Shown piece by piece: positions 46,004 through 58,307 of a stretch of DNA of 64,000 nt (the stretch's first letter is position 1; each line of letters begins with the position of its first letter). Below the pieces are notes generated by a model that saw nothing but the letters and a program-made list of their open reading frames with translations, was not told where the DNA came from and did not search any database. This DNA is from Acidovorax sp. Root219. Its GTDB lineage: Bacteria; Pseudomonadota; Gammaproteobacteria; Burkholderiales; Burkholderiaceae_C. Location of the stretch: assembly GCF_001428665.1 (NCBI RefSeq), contig NZ_LMIJ01000023.1:1-64000 (forward strand), in the 5' to 3' direction. Both the position numbers and the translations under genes were made by a program.

Positions 46004-48523
46004 ATGAACCTTTCTTTTATCCGCCTGGGCTGGCGCACCTTGTTGCGCGACCTGCGCGCGGGCGAGCTGCGCCTCCTGGTCGTGGCCGTGACATTGGCCG
46101 TCGCCGCACTCACCTCGGTGGGCTTCTTTGCCGACCGCCTGCAGGGCGGCCTGCAGCGCGACGCCTTGCAACTGCTGGGCGGAGACGCCGTGGTGGCCAG
46201 CGACAACCCCACGCCTGCCACCTTCGTGGAGCGCGCCAAGGCCCTGGGCCTGCAGAGCGTGACCACCATGGGCTTTCCCACCATGGGGCGGGCCACCGAT
46301 GCCAAGGGCGGTGCCAGCAAGCTGGTGGCCCTCAAAAGCGTGCAGCCGGGCTACCCGCTGCGCGGCACCCTCACCGTGGCCGTGGGCCCGGGGGCGGCCG
46401 AGCAGACCACGCGCGACATCCCGGCGCGCGGCGAGGTGTGGGTGGATGCGCCGCTGCTCGAATCGCTGGGCCTGGCCATGGGCGACCAGTTGCTGCTGGG
46501 TGATGCGCAGCTGCGCATCACCCGCATCATCGTCATCGAGCCGGACCGGGGCGCCGGCTTCATGAGCTTTGCGCCGCGCGTCATGCTCAACGAGGCCGAC
46601 GTGCCCGCCACCGGCCTGGTGCAGCCCGCCAGCCGGTTGACCTACCGGTTTGCCGTCTCCGGCGCCCCGGCGGCCGTCAAGGCTTTCAGCCAGTGGGCTG
46701 CCGACGAGGCCAAGAAGCCCGAGCAGCACGGCGTGCGCGTCGAGTCGCTCGAAAGCGGCCGCCCCGAGATGCGCCAGACGCTGGACCGGGCGCAGAAATT
46801 CCTGAGCCTGGTGGCCCTGCTGGCCGCGCTGCTTTCGGCGGTGGCCGTGGCGCTGGCCGCGCGCGGCTTTGCCGCCGACCACCTTGACGCCTCGGCCATG
46901 CTGCGCGTGCTGGGGCAGAGCCAGCGCACCATCGCCGGCGCCTACACCACAGAGTTTGCGCTGATCGGGCTGTTCGCCAGCGCGCTGGGCGTGGCCGTGG
47001 GCTACCTGGTGCACTACGTCTTCGTGCTGCTGCTGGCCGGGCTGGTGGAGTCGGCCCTGCCCGCCGCCAGCCTGTGGCCCGTGGCCTTCGGGCTGGGCAT
47101 GGGGCTCACGCTGCTGTTCGCCTTTGGCCTGCCGCCCGTGCTGCAACTGGCCCAGGTGCCGCCGCTGCGCGTGATCCGGCGCGATGTGGGTGGGCTCAAG
47201 CCGGCCTCCATGGCCGTGCTGGGCGTGGGCGTGGCCGGCTTTGCGGCCCTGCTGCTGGCCGTGAGCAGCGACATCAAGCTGGGCCTGATCGCCGTGGGCG
47301 GATTTGCCGCTGCCGTGGCGCTGTTCGCGGGCCTGAGCTGGGTGGCCGTGAAGCTGCTGCGCCGCAGCGTCAACGAGGCCACCGCACCACGCTGGCTGGT
47401 GCTGGCCACGCGGCAGATCTCGGCGCGCCCGGCCTACGCCGTGGTGCAGGTCAGCAGCCTGGCCGTGGGCCTGCTGGCGCTGGTGCTGCTGGTGCTGCTG
47501 CGCACCGACCTCATCAGCAGCTGGCGGCAGGCCACGCCGCCCGATGCGCCCAACCGCTTCGTGATCAACGTCATGCCCGAGCAGTCCGACGCCTTCCAGC
47601 AGAGCTTGAAGGATGGCGGCGTGAAGCGCTACGACTGGTACCCCATGATCCGCGGCCGCCTGCTGGCGGTGAACGGCAAGGCCGTGGGCCCGGCCGACTA
47701 CACCGACGACCGCGCCAAGCGCCTGGTGGACCGCGAGTTCAACCTCTCCACCGCCGTGCAGCAGCCGCCCCACAACCAGATCGTGGCCGGCCAATGGACC
47801 GAGAACGAGCAGGGCACCATCAGCGTGGAAGAGGGCATTGCCGAAACCCTGGGCCTGAAGATGGGCGACAGGCTGCAGTTCGACATCGGCGGTGTGCAGA
47901 ACGAAGCGCGCATCACCAGCCTGCGCAAGGTGGACTGGGGCTCCATGCGCGCCAATTTTTTCGTGATGTACCCCGTGGAGCACCTCGAAGGCGTGGCCGT
48001 GACCTACCTGGCGGCCTACCGCGCACCCGACAAGGCCGGTTTCGACAACGCGCTGGTGCGCCAGTTCCCCAACATCACCAATGTGGACATGGGCGCCACC
48101 ATCACCCAGGTGCAGCGCGTGCTCGACCAGGTGATCCGCGCGGTGGAGTTCCTCTTCGCCTTCACCCTGGCCGCCGGCCTGGTGGTGCTGTTCGCGGCCG
48201 TCACCGCCACGCGCGAGGAGCGTGCGCGCGAGTTCGCCATCATGCGCGCCGTGGGGGCCCGCGCCAGCCTGCTGCGCCAGGTGCAGCGCGCCGAACTCAT
48301 GGGCGTGGGCCTGCTCGCGGGCTTTCTGGCCAGCACGGTGGCCGTGGTCGTGGGCTGGGCGCTGGCGCGCTTCGTGTTCGATTTCACCTGGACGGCATCG
48401 CCCTGGGTGCCGCTGGCCGGTGCGCTGGCCGGTGCCGTGCTGGCGCTGGCCGCAGGCTGGTGGGGGCTGCGCGATGTGCTGCGCCGCCCCGTGGTGGAGA
48501 CCTTGCGCCGCGCCTCGGAGTAG
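46004..48523 (+). CDS. FtsX-family ABC transporter permease (YbbP-like)
   Basis: An 839-residue membrane protein with one N-terminal helix, a large extracytoplasmic domain and two FtsX units (helices around 260-400 and 700-830), including VALLAALLSAVAVALAARGF and EERAREFAIMRAVGA. The size and layout match YbbP-type permeases, which normally pair with an ATPase (YbbA); none is in view. ATG 46004 (MNLSFIRLGWR) is the conserved start; the open frame reaches back to 45713 only through the repeat element. Confidence 0.85.
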   Translation: MNLSFIRLGWRTLLRDLRAGELRLLVVAVTLAVAALTSVGFFADRLQGGLQRDALQLLGGDAVVASDNPTPATFVERAKALGLQSVTTMGFPTMGRATDAKGGASKLVALKSVQPGYPLRGTLTVAVGPGAAEQTTRDIPARGEVWVDAPLLESLGLAMGDQLLLGDAQLRITRIIVIEPDRGAGFMSFAPRVMLNEADVPATGLVQPASRLTYRFAVSGAPAAVKAFSQWAADEAKKPEQHGVRVESLESGRPEMRQTLDRAQKFLSLVALLAALLSAVAVALAARGFAADHLDASAMLRVLGQSQRTIAGAYTTEFALIGLFASALGVAVGYLVHYVFVLLLAGLVESALPAASLWPVAFGLGMGLTLLFAFGLPPVLQLAQVPPLRVIRRDVGGLKPASMAVLGVGVAGFAALLLAVSSDIKLGLIAVGGFAAAVALFAGLSWVAVKLLRRSVNEATAPRWLVLATRQISARPAYAVVQVSSLAVGLLALVLLVLLRTDLISSWRQATPPDAPNRFVINVMPEQSDAFQQSLKDGGVKRYDWYPMIRGRLLAVNGKAVGPADYTDDRAKRLVDREFNLSTAVQQPPHNQIVAGQWTENEQGTISVEEGIAETLGLKMGDRLQFDIGGVQNEARITSLRKVDWGSMRANFFVMYPVEHLEGVAVTYLAAYRAPDKAGFDNALVRQFPNITNVDMGATITQVQRVLDQVIRAVEFLFAFTLAAGLVVLFAAVTATREERAREFAIMRAVGARASLLRQVQRAELMGVGLLAGFLASTVAVVVGWALARFVFDFTWTASPWVPLAGALAGAVLALAAGWWGLRDVLRRPVVETLRRASE

Positions 48524-48675
48524 GGCGACCGGAGGCAGCACGTAGGCTACCCTTGGCAGCCCGGCGAGGTCTCCTTCCGGTGCATCGGCCAGGGCGGCTT
48601 CCAACTGAGAAATATGAACATCCCTGCTCTTGCAACCAAGCTCGCCAGACATGCCTGGCGCAGACTGTGACCCCC

Positions 48676-49107
48676 ATGGACGACGACACCCCCGACAACA
48701 CCACCCCCACCACCACGCCCTTCGAATGGATCGGCGGCGAAGAACGCGTGCGCGCCCTGGTCGAGCGCTTCTACGACCTGATGGACCTGGAGCCCGGCTA
48801 TGCCGAGTTGCGTGCCGCCCATGGCAGCGACCTCGCCAGCGCGCGGCAAAAGCTGTTCTGGTTCCTGTGCGGCTGGCTAGGCGGGCCGTCCTACTACACC
48901 GACCAGTTCGGCCACCCGCGCCTGCGTGCGCGCCACATGCCGTTTTCCATCGGCACTCAGGAGAGCCGCCAGTGGGTGGCCTGCATGGACCAGGCCATGG
49001 GCGAGACGGGCGTGCCCGAGGCGCTGCGCACGCGCTTGCGCGAGAGCTTCACGGGCACGGCGGACTGGATGGTCAACCAGCCCCTGGTGGCCAAGAAACT
49101 GATGTGA
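48676..49107 (+). CDS. Group II truncated haemoglobin
   Basis: A 143-residue haem protein of the 2-on-2 globin fold. The core ERVRALVERFYDLMD, then KLFWFLCGWLGGPSYYTDQFG and HPRLRARHMPFSI, give the B-E helices, the distal pocket and the F-helix histidine of group II (trHbO) proteins. They bind O2 or handle NO and peroxides. It starts at ATG 48676 with a short Thr/Pro-rich lead. It follows the permease gene by 150 bp and has no functional partner nearby. Confidence 0.9.
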   Translation: MDDDTPDNTTPTTTPFEWIGGEERVRALVERFYDLMDLEPGYAELRAAHGSDLASARQKLFWFLCGWLGGPSYYTDQFGHPRLRARHMPFSIGTQESRQWVACMDQAMGETGVPEALRTRLRESFTGTADWMVNQPLVAKKLM

Positions 49108-49193
49108 GCGGCTGTGCGGGCCCGCGGGCCTGCGCTCCTGGATGCGCCCGCAGGCATACTGCGGTTGTCCATTCCACCGAAGGAGCCCGTGCC

Positions 49194-49778
49194 ATGAAGC
49201 GTTCCCTTGTCCTTGCCGCCAGCTTGCTGGCCTGTGCCCTGACGCATGCCCAGCCGGCCCCCGCCGCTGGAGACACCTGGGGCAGTGCGCCGCCCGCGTC
49301 GGACGACCGCTTCACCAACCCCAAGAGCAAGCTCTACTCGGGCCCCAACGGCTGGCACAACTTCGGCGAGGTGCGGGCCGAGGTGGCCAATGCCGCCAAA
49401 ACCCGCTATGGGTTCAAGACGGGGCTCAACTACCTCGCCACCTCCAAGTCCTTCGTGTTTGCCACCAACTCCCAGACGCAACTGGTCGAGGTGGACTTTG
49501 GCACCGACCAGCCCGCACCGGGCACCTACGAAGTGGCTGCCAAGCCCGATCCCGCCCAGAAAAAGGCCCTGGTCTCGCTCACCGATGCATCGGGCGGCAA
49601 GCTGCTGGGCTGGCAGAGCGGCGACAAGGCCGGCACCGTCACGGTGTCCAAGGTCAACGGCTACCTGTACTTCACCGCGCGCAACCTGCGCCTGGCGCCC
49701 GTGGGCATGAGCAACAAGGGCGATCTCAAGCAGCCCATGTCGCTGGGCTTCGAGGGCGCTGTCGCACCCGAAAAATGA
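49194..49778 (+). CDS. Exported hypothetical protein
   Basis: A 194-residue secreted protein: signal peptide MKRSLVLAASLLACALTHAQ, then a mature domain with mixed beta-type sequence (TKSFVFATNSQTQLVEVDFG is absent; the text reads SKSFVFATNSQTQLVEV) and no cysteine after the signal. GAAGGAG lies about 10 nt before ATG 49194. I do not recognise a family. It lies between the haemoglobin and RidA genes on the same strand. Confidence 0.7.
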   Translation: MKRSLVLAASLLACALTHAQPAPAAGDTWGSAPPASDDRFTNPKSKLYSGPNGWHNFGEVRAEVANAAKTRYGFKTGLNYLATSKSFVFATNSQTQLVEVDFGTDQPAPGTYEVAAKPDPAQKKALVSLTDASGGKLLGWQSGDKAGTVTVSKVNGYLYFTARNLRLAPVGMSNKGDLKQPMSLGFEGAVAPEK

Positions 49779-49802
49779 TCCTTGTTGGAAAGCACCCCGC
49801 CC

Positions 49803-50273
49803 ATGTCATGCGATGAACGCTTCGCCCAGGAGGCCCAGGCGCTGGGCTACAGCTTCGACGGCGAGATCAAGATCGGCGGCAACTACGTGCCTTTGGTGCG
49901 CGATGGCCGCCATATTTACCTGAGCGGCCAGATCCCCCGCGTGGGCGACACCGTGGTGGTCACGGGTGCTGCAGGGGCAGATGCGTCGCTGCAGGATGCG
50001 CAGCGCGCAGCCAAGGTCTGCGCCATGCGGGCGCTGGCGCTGCTGCAGCGCGCTTTGGGCACGCTCGATGCCGTCACGGCGGTGCTGCGCATCACCGTCT
50101 ACGTGCAGTCGGCCCCCGGCTTCACGCAGCAGAGCGAGGTGGCCGATGGCGCCTCGGAAGTGCTCTACCGCGTGCTCGGCCCGGTGGGCGCGCACACCCG
50201 CACCTCGGTGGGGGTGCTGCAGCTGCCCAAGAACGCTACGGTCGAGGTAGACCTGATCGCCGCAGCGGATTGA
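49803..50273 (+). CDS. RidA/YjgF family protein
   Basis: A 156-residue member of the RidA superfamily, whose best-known activity is hydrolysis of reactive enamine/imine intermediates. The signature pieces YLSGQIPRVGDTVV, VLRITVYVQSAPGF and GAHTRTSVGVLQLPKNATVEVD are present, with the substrate-binding arginine in HTRTS. ATG 49803 is preferred; an upstream TTG at 49782 would add seven residues. It is a later branch than archetypal RidA, so the substrate is uncertain. Confidence 0.88.
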   Translation: MSCDERFAQEAQALGYSFDGEIKIGGNYVPLVRDGRHIYLSGQIPRVGDTVVVTGAAGADASLQDAQRAAKVCAMRALALLQRALGTLDAVTAVLRITVYVQSAPGFTQQSEVADGASEVLYRVLGPVGAHTRTSVGVLQLPKNATVEVDLIAAAD

Positions 50274-50339
50274 CACCGGGGCGCAGTGCGCGCGAGCCCA
50301 CCGCGCCTTCACGGGCCACTGCCCGAGGCGCGCACGCGC

Positions 50340-51299
50340 CTATGGATTGCGTGGAACCACGGGCTGCAACAGCACCAGCAATGCGCCTGCGCCACCATCG
50401 ACGGGCCGGGCCTGCACGAAGGCCAGCACCTCGTTCTTCTGCACCAGCCAGCGCTGCACCCGGCCCTTGAGCACGGGGCTCTTGCCGGGCGAGCCCAGGC
50501 CCTTGCCGTGCACCACGCGCACGCAGCGCAGCCCGTTGCGGTGGGATTGGCGGATGAACTGGCCCAGGGCCTCGCGCGCCTCGTCCACGCGCAGGCCATG
50601 CAGGTCGAGCTGGCCCTGGATGCTCCAGTAACCCGAGCGCAGCCGCTGCGTGACCTGCACGCCGATGCCATGGCGCCGGTAGCTCAGCGCGTCGTCGGTG
50701 TCGAGCAGGGTGCTCACGTCGAAGTCGTCGCTGATGGATTCGAGCAGCACGCGCTCCTCGTCCAGCCAGTGCTGCAGCGGCAGCGGCTGGGGCAGGCGGC
50801 GCTGCAGGCGCGCCAGGTTGCGCACGCGCAGCGGGGTGATGGGGCCCACGCTGCGGCTGAAGAACTGGTTCTCGGCCTCCTGGCGCGCAGCGGCCTCGCG
50901 CCGGGCCTTCTCTTCGGCCTGCTCGCGTTCGTGCTGCTCGCGCAGCTGGCGGGCCACCGTGGCCAGCTCCTGCAGATCGGCGATGCGCTGGCCGGCGCGC
51001 CGGGGCGCGGGGGCCGTCCGTCGTTTGGGTGTGGCGGTGGGACTCGGTGCTGTGGCGGGTGGCCTGGGCACGCGCGCCGGTCGGGCCGCCGCCAGCCGTG
51101 CCGCTGCCGATGCGCGCCGGGCGGCGCGCGTGGGTTCGGGTACCGCTGGCACGGATACGGGCAGGGCCGCTGCCACGCTGGGGGGCAGGGCCTCCTTGCC
51201 TGCGGTGTCGGCGGCGCGGGCCAGGGCGGTCTGCAGCGCGGTGGGGGCCGCAGGCCGTGGACTGGGCAAGGGCGGGCGCGCCGGTGGTGCCGGGCTCAC
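50340..51299 (-). CDS. Smr-domain protein
   Basis: A 319-residue protein with a C-terminal Smr domain, a nuclease-related fold first seen in MutS2. The conserved [11 protein letters not shown] and VHGKGLGS motifs lie at about residues 230 and 268. The N-terminal ~100 residues are Pro/Ala-rich low complexity, and a charged coiled-coil-like stretch ([20 protein letters not shown]) follows. The start overlaps the radC stop by 4 nt, so the two are cotranscribed. DNA or RNA endonuclease activity is plausible but unproven. Confidence 0.85.
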   Translation of the reverse strand: MSPAPPARPPLPSPRPAAPTALQTALARAADTAGKEALPPSVAAALPVSVPAVPEPTRAARRASAAARLAAARPARVPRPPATAPSPTATPKRRTAPAPRRAGQRIADLQELATVARQLREQHEREQAEEKARREAAARQEAENQFFSRSVGPITPLRVRNLARLQRRLPQPLPLQHWLDEERVLLESISDDFDVSTLLDTDDALSYRRHGIGVQVTQRLRSGYWSIQGQLDLHGLRVDEAREALGQFIRQSHRNGLRCVRVVHGKGLGSPGKSPVLKGRVQRWLVQKNEVLAFVQARPVDGGAGALLVLLQPVVPRNP

Positions 51300-52009
51300 A
51301 TCAGACCCTTCTCGGCCATCGACAGCGCCTGGCCCGGCGCCACGATGACATGGTCGAGCACGCGCACGTCGATCAGCGCCAGCGTGGTCTTGAGCGTCTG
51401 GGTAAGCGCCTCGTCGGCGCGGCTCGGTTGCACGCTGCCGCTGGGGTGGTTGTGGGCCAGCACCACGGCGGCGGCCTGGTGGTGCAGGGCGCGCAGCACC
51501 ACCTCGCGCGGGTAGACGCTGGCCTGGGTCAAGGTGCCGCGAAACAGTTCTTCGAGCGCCAGCAGGCGGTTCTGGCTATCGAGGAACAGCACGGCGAACA
51601 CCTCGTGCCCCTTGGCGGCCAGGTGCAACTGCACATAGTGCTTGACGGTGTCGGGCGAGTCGAACACCTCGCGTTCGCGCAACTGCTGGGCCAGGGCGCG
51701 GCGTGCCAGCTCCAGCACGGCCACCAGCTCGGCGCGTTTGGCGGGGCCCAGGCCCTTGATGCGCGCCAGGTCGTCCGCACTGGTGTGCAGCAGGCCGGCG
51801 ATGCCGCCGAAACCGCCCGTGAGCTTGCCGGTGGCGGCATCCAGCACCGGCGGGTCGAGCAGCTCCTGCGCCATCTGCAGCACTCCCTTGCCCACAATGC
51901 CGGTGCGCAGCAGAATGGCCAGCAGCTCTGCATCGGCCAGCGCGGCGGGGCCGCGCGCGAGGAGTTTTTCGCGCGGCTGGGCGTCCGGGGGGAGGTCTTT
52001 GATGGCCAT
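51296..52009 (-). CDS. radC: RadC family JAB1/MPN-domain protein
   Basis: A 237-residue protein. A helix-hairpin-helix region around [16 protein letters not shown] (about residues 75-90) precedes an MPN+ domain with the metal motif [15 protein letters not shown] near 185. Named for a supposed DNA repair role, its function is unsettled. ATG 52009 is the family start ([17 protein letters not shown]). It diverges from slpA across 87 bp, and its stop overlaps the Smr gene start. Confidence 0.93.
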   Translation of the reverse strand: MAIKDLPPDAQPREKLLARGPAALADAELLAILLRTGIVGKGVLQMAQELLDPPVLDAATGKLTGGFGGIAGLLHTSADDLARIKGLGPAKRAELVAVLELARRALAQQLREREVFDSPDTVKHYVQLHLAAKGHEVFAVLFLDSQNRLLALEELFRGTLTQASVYPREVVLRALHHQAAAVVLAHNHPSGSVQPSRADEALTQTLKTTLALIDVRVLDHVIVAPGQALSMAEKGLM

Positions 52010-52096
52010 GGCGTGCAGGAAATAAGGAGTCTCGGACACCCAGCCATGGGGGCTTGCCCGTTTTTCTACAATAGAGGCCAGTTTATCGGGACTTTC

Positions 52097-52561
52097 ATGA
52101 CCTCTACCGCCACAGCCCTTCCCACCGTACAGCCGGGCTCCTTTCTCACGCTGCACTATCGCCTGGCAGGCCCGGCGGGGGATGTGATCAACACCTTTGC
52201 CGACAAGCCGGCCACGCTGTCGCTGGGCACGGGCGAGCTGTCGCCCGCCATGGAGCAGCACCTGCTGGGCCTGGTGGAGGGCACGCGCGCCACCTTCGAG
52301 CTGCCTGCGGGCGAGGCCTTTGGCGAGCGCAACCCCGACATGCAGCAGTGGGTGGCCAAGAAGCTGCTCAACGAGCTGGGCAGTGCCGACGAAAAATACA
52401 GCCCTGGCGATGTGGTGCAGTTCCCCACTCCCGACGGGATGGGCAGCTATGCCGGTGCGGTGATGCAGGTGCGCGAGGACGGCGCCGTGCGCTTTGACTT
52501 CAACCACCCGCTGGCCGGCCAGCCCGTCACCTTCGAAGTGCTCGTGATCGGAATCCTCTGA
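52097..52561 (+). CDS. slpA: FKBP-type peptidyl-prolyl isomerase, SlpA/FkpB type
   Basis: A 154-residue cytoplasmic PPIase with an inserted-flap FKBP domain: [32 protein letters not shown] and [12 protein letters not shown] are typical of SlpA. In E. coli the orthologous gene (fkpB) also directly precedes ispH, and here the stop and the ispH start share one base (TGATG). A TACAAT at 52067-52072 could be a -10 box, but no matching -35 box is evident. Confidence 0.92.
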   Translation: MTSTATALPTVQPGSFLTLHYRLAGPAGDVINTFADKPATLSLGTGELSPAMEQHLLGLVEGTRATFELPAGEAFGERNPDMQQWVAKKLLNELGSADEKYSPGDVVQFPTPDGMGSYAGAVMQVREDGAVRFDFNHPLAGQPVTFEVLVIGIL

Positions 52562-53556
52562 TGCAGACCCCCCAGGAAATCCTGCTGGCCGAGCCGCGTG
52601 GCTTTTGCGCCGGCGTGGACCGTGCCATCGAAATCGTCGAGCGCGCGCTGCAGAAATTCGGCCGCCCCATCTACGTGCGCCACGAGATCGTGCACAACAC
52701 CTATGTGGTCAACGACCTCAAGGCCAAGGGTGCGATCTTCATCGAGGAGCTCTCGGACGTGCCCCCGGGCGCCACGCTGATTTTCAGTGCCCACGGGGTG
52801 AGCAAGGCCGTGCAGGAAGAGGCCGTGGCGCGCGGCTTTTCCATCTTCGACGCGACCTGCCCGCTGGTGAGCAAGGTGCACGTCGAGGTGGCCAAGCTGG
52901 CCAAGGAAGGCTACGAGTTCATCATGATCGGCCACAAGGGCCATCCCGAGGTGGAGGGCACCATGGGCCAGCTCGACCATGGCATCCACCTGGTGGAAGA
53001 CGTGGCCGACGTGGCCCGCGTGCAGCCCAGGCAGACCGCTAAGCTCGCGGTAGTCACCCAGACCACCCTGAGCGTGGACGACGCCGCCGAAATCTCTGCC
53101 GCGGTGCGCGCGCGCTTCCCCCAGGTGCGCGAGCCCAAGCACCAGGACATCTGCTACGCCACGCAGAACCGGCAGGACGCAGTCAAGGTGCTGAGCCCGC
53201 AAGTGGATGTGGTCATCGTCGTGGGCAGCCCCACCAGCTCCAACAGCAACCGCCTGCGCGAACTGGCCGCCAAGCTGGGCACCACGGCCTTCATGGTCGA
53301 CAGTGCCGAGGAACTGCAGGCCGAGTGGTTCACCGGCGTGGCGCGCGTGGGCCTCACGGCTGGCGCCTCGGCGCCCGAAATCCTGGTCAAGCAGGTCATC
53401 GACCGCATCAAGGCGCTGGGCGCCGTGTCGGTGCGCACCATGTCGGGCATTGAGGAGACCATCAAGTTCCCGCTGCCCAAGGGGCTCAAGATCGATGCTG
53501 CCACAGGCTTCGAGATCAAGGAGCGCCAGCCCGAGACAGGGCCGACCGGCCATTGA
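52561..53556 (+). CDS. ispH: 4-hydroxy-3-methylbut-2-enyl diphosphate reductase
   Basis: IspH makes IPP and DMAPP in the last step of the MEP isoprenoid pathway with a [4Fe-4S] cluster. The 331-residue protein has cluster cysteines C16 (PRGFCAGV), one near 100 (DATCPLVSK) and one near 199 (DICYATQ), plus SAHGVSKAV and [11 protein letters not shown]. The presence of ispH means the cell makes isoprenoids by the MEP route, which bears on the HMG-CoA reductase at the window end. It is coupled to slpA. Confidence 0.95.
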   Translation: MQTPQEILLAEPRGFCAGVDRAIEIVERALQKFGRPIYVRHEIVHNTYVVNDLKAKGAIFIEELSDVPPGATLIFSAHGVSKAVQEEAVARGFSIFDATCPLVSKVHVEVAKLAKEGYEFIMIGHKGHPEVEGTMGQLDHGIHLVEDVADVARVQPRQTAKLAVVTQTTLSVDDAAEISAAVRARFPQVREPKHQDICYATQNRQDAVKVLSPQVDVVIVVGSPTSSNSNRLRELAAKLGTTAFMVDSAEELQAEWFTGVARVGLTAGASAPEILVKQVIDRIKALGAVSVRTMSGIEETIKFPLPKGLKIDAATGFEIKERQPETGPTGH

Positions 53557-53574
53557 CGCAACGCAAGTAGGCGC

Positions 53575-54270
53575 TCACAGCGCCACTGCCGGACCGCTCC
53601 ACAGGTCCAGCGGCGGGTCGGCCGCCACGGCGCGCAGGATGTCGGTGCGCGAGATGAAGCCGGTGAGCCGGCCCGAGTCATCCGTCACCGGCAGGCCGGG
53701 CAGGCCCGTGTCCAACAGCACGGCCGCCACGCGGCGCAGTTCGGTGTCGGCCGCCACGGCGGGCACGGGGCTCACCATCACCTCGGACACGGGCCGCCGG
53801 GCCAGGTCGATGGCCTGCTTTACCGCGCCGGGCTCGGGCAGCAGGTCCAGCGGCGCCATGTCGGCGCGCAGCAGCAGCCCGACCACGCGGCCCTGGGCGT
53901 CCACCACCGGCGCCTGTGCCACATGGTGCTCCGCCAGCGTCTGCCAGGCGGCGTTCACGATGGCATCGGGTTGCACGGTCACGGCCTCCAGGGTCATCAC
54001 GTCGCTCACCAGCGTCAGCGGCTTGCGCACCTGCTGGGGGCCTTGTTCGGTCTGGGCATAGGCGCTCACGGCATCCTGCAGGCGCAGGTTCACGGGCAGG
54101 GCGGCGGCGCCGGTGGGGGGCGTGGGCAGGTCGGGCTCCCGTGCCTGCACGTCCAGCGAGCGGGTGCGCAAAGCCTGCGGGCGCTGCACGCGCCGCACCG
54201 GTGCGATGGTGGCCAGGTTTTCAGGCCCGCCACGGTACATCTGCCCCGAAGGGCCGAACACAAAGAACAT
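53575..54270 (-). CDS. CBS-domain protein
   Basis: A 231-residue protein with two CBS motifs in its C-terminal 140 residues (VSDVMTLEAVTVQPDA and VSEVMVSPVPAVAADTEL) forming one Bateman module, which usually senses adenosyl nucleotides. The N-terminal ~90 residues start MFFVFGPSGQMYRGGPE and have no clear family. A perfect AGGAGG precedes ATG 54270, fixing the start although the frame is open far upstream. It converges on ispH. Confidence 0.85.
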   Translation of the reverse strand: MFFVFGPSGQMYRGGPENLATIAPVRRVQRPQALRTRSLDVQAREPDLPTPPTGAAALPVNLRLQDAVSAYAQTEQGPQQVRKPLTLVSDVMTLEAVTVQPDAIVNAAWQTLAEHHVAQAPVVDAQGRVVGLLLRADMAPLDLLPEPGAVKQAIDLARRPVSEVMVSPVPAVAADTELRRVAAVLLDTGLPGLPVTDDSGRLTGFISRTDILRAVAADPPLDLWSGPAVAL

Positions 54271-54444
54271 GCGATCAACCTCCTGAGGGCACGCCCGCAA
54301 CAAGCGGCGGCCCATGCCCATGTTATCGGCAGCCAAAAGGCCTGGGCACAGCCCAGGGTGTATCTGTGTGTGTGCTGCGGTGCGCAACGGGGCATCTACA
54401 CTCCCAGGTTGTCTTGAACCGGGCCTTCGGGCCCCCGCATTTCC

Positions 54445-56743
<2,299 letters not shown>

Positions 56744-56767
56744 GCGGGATTCCTGCGCTCTTGGGAC

Positions 56768-56790
56768 AACGGGCCTTCTGGCCCGTTTTT
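56768..56790 (+). terminator. Rho-independent terminator of serS
   Basis: AACGGGCC at 56768-56775 pairs with GGCCCGTT at 56780-56787 across a TTCT loop and runs into a T-tract, 25 nt after the serS stop codon. Confidence 0.85.
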
Positions 56791-56920
56791 CATGCCCGCT
56801 GCGGGTCTTGAGGCGCCGCGAGCAGCATCCAGCGCGTTGTGGTGCAATGCGCTTCCGACAGCGTGCCAGGCTCTCAGAGCGCGCGTCGTTCCCCTCACCC
56901 CCTTTCAGGATAGACCCTCC

Positions 56921-57433
56921 ATGACCTACCCCATGCACACCTCCAGCATCCCCGTGTTCCGCCAGATGCTGGGCGCCCTGAAGGACGTGCTCGCCAAGAC
57001 CGAGGCCCATGCCACTGCACGCAAGATCGAACCCGACGCGCTGCTGCAGGCCCGCCTGTACCCCGACATGTTCCCCATGGCGCGCCAGGTGCTGATCGCC
57101 TGCGACTTCGCCAAGGGCGTGTGCGCCCGCCTGGCTGGCGTCGAGGTGCCCTCGTTCCCGGACGGCGAGCACCCCGGCTTTGCCGACCTGAACGAGCGCA
57201 TCGACACGGTGCTGGCCTTCATCGAAGGCCTGCCCGCCGAGAACTTCGCCGAGGCCGCCACGCGCCAGATCACCCTGCAACCCGGCACCCCGCGCGAAAA
57301 GCAGTTCGTGGGCCAGGCCTACCTGCTGCACTACGGCCTGCCGCAGTTCTTCTTCCACGTGACCACGGCCTACGCCCTGGCGCGCCACAACGGGGTGGAG
57401 CTGGGCAAGCGCGACTACATGGGCAAGGCCTGA
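56921..57433 (+). CDS. DUF1993 family protein
   Basis: A 170-residue cytoplasmic protein starting MTYPMHTSSIPVFRQMLGAL, with ARLYPDMFPMARQVLIACDFA and HYGLPQFFFHVTTAYALARH. These match the DUF1993 family, which has a DinB-like helical fold with histidines and no known function. ATG 56921 is used; the frame is open upstream through the serS terminator region without family-like sequence. It is followed by tRNA-Ser. Confidence 0.85.
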   Translation: MTYPMHTSSIPVFRQMLGALKDVLAKTEAHATARKIEPDALLQARLYPDMFPMARQVLIACDFAKGVCARLAGVEVPSFPDGEHPGFADLNERIDTVLAFIEGLPAENFAEAATRQITLQPGTPREKQFVGQAYLLHYGLPQFFFHVTTAYALARHNGVELGKRDYMGKA

Positions 57434-57455
57434 ATCTCAATGCACGCCGCGCTCG

Positions 57456-57485
57456 TTGCAGAGCGCAAAAAAAGCCTGCTATAAT
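57456..57485 (+). promoter_or_regulatory. Sigma-70 promoter of tRNA-Ser
   Basis: TTGCAG at 57456-57461 and a perfect TATAAT at 57480-57485 are separated by 18 bp, 19 bp before the first base of the tRNA. Confidence 0.75.
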
Positions 57486-57503
57486 CGCAGGCTTCGACAC
57501 ATA

Positions 57504-57593
<90 letters not shown>

Positions 57594-57600
57594 CTGACAG

Positions 57601-57642
57601 AGCCCCGATGCTATCTAAACCATAGCTCGGGGCTTTTTCTTT
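57601..57642 (+). terminator. Terminator downstream of tRNA-Ser
   Basis: AGCCCCGA at 57601-57608 pairs with TCGGGGCT at 57627-57634, with partial inner pairing, and is followed by TTTTCTTTT. Confidence 0.85.
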
Positions 57643-57699
57643 TGCCGGGCTGCTGGCTACGGGGCTGGCCTGCGAGTTGGCTTTTGGCCTGTTGGCGGT

Positions 57700-58307
57700 G
57701 GCCATGCCTTCACTGTCAAGAGCCAGCCCACGGGCCAGCGTTGCACGGTGGCGAGGGGCACAGGAGCACTGTCAGCGGACTCCCCTTCAGTGCTGCTCGA
57801 GTGCGCGCAACTGCCCAACGAGCGCAACACCCTGGGCGGCATCATCAGCGGCGTGCCCACTGGAACCTCAGTGGTATTGGTCAATGGCCGGGAAGATCTG
57901 CCGCTCACCGCCGACGGCGGCTTCACCTTCTCCACTCCGTTGGCCGCAGGTTCTGCCTATGCCGTCACGGTCAAGACCCAATCTCAGGGCACTGGCTGCG
58001 TGGTGCGCAATGGCACGGGTGTCATCGGCGCCGCCTCTGTGGACACGGTTGCGGTGCGGTGCGCGGTCCTGGGATCCTTGCAACTGGCTTCTGGGAGCAG
58101 GACCAGTGCGTCCCCGGCCCGGACGGCACTGGCCTGAAGAACGGTTGGAGCCTATCGCAGGCCATGCCGGTGGTACTGGTGCGCAAGGGCAATCACCTGT
58201 GCTTGCTGGATCACACAGCCACCCCCTCGGTCTACCCCAATGTGGCCAGTACGGCGAGTGCGGTCACGGCGGCGATCGCGTCAGGCGCGTGCTACACGCC
58301 CCGTTGA
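57700..58307 (+). pseudogene. Remnant of a repeat-domain secreted protein gene, frameshifted
   Basis: Two tandem protein repeats are legible in one frame: a partial first unit FTVKSQPTGQRCTV and a full second unit with GGIISGVPTGTSVVLVN, FTFSTPLAAGSAYAVTVK and CVVRNGTGVIG. Near 58060-58085 the likely reading moves to another frame that continues FWEQDQCVPGPDGTG to GACYTPR and stops at 58307. No start codon or signal peptide precedes it, because the sequence begins just after the tRNA terminator. I infer a gene truncated at its 5' end and frameshifted. Such repeats occur in Burkholderiales surface proteins. Confidence 0.65.
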
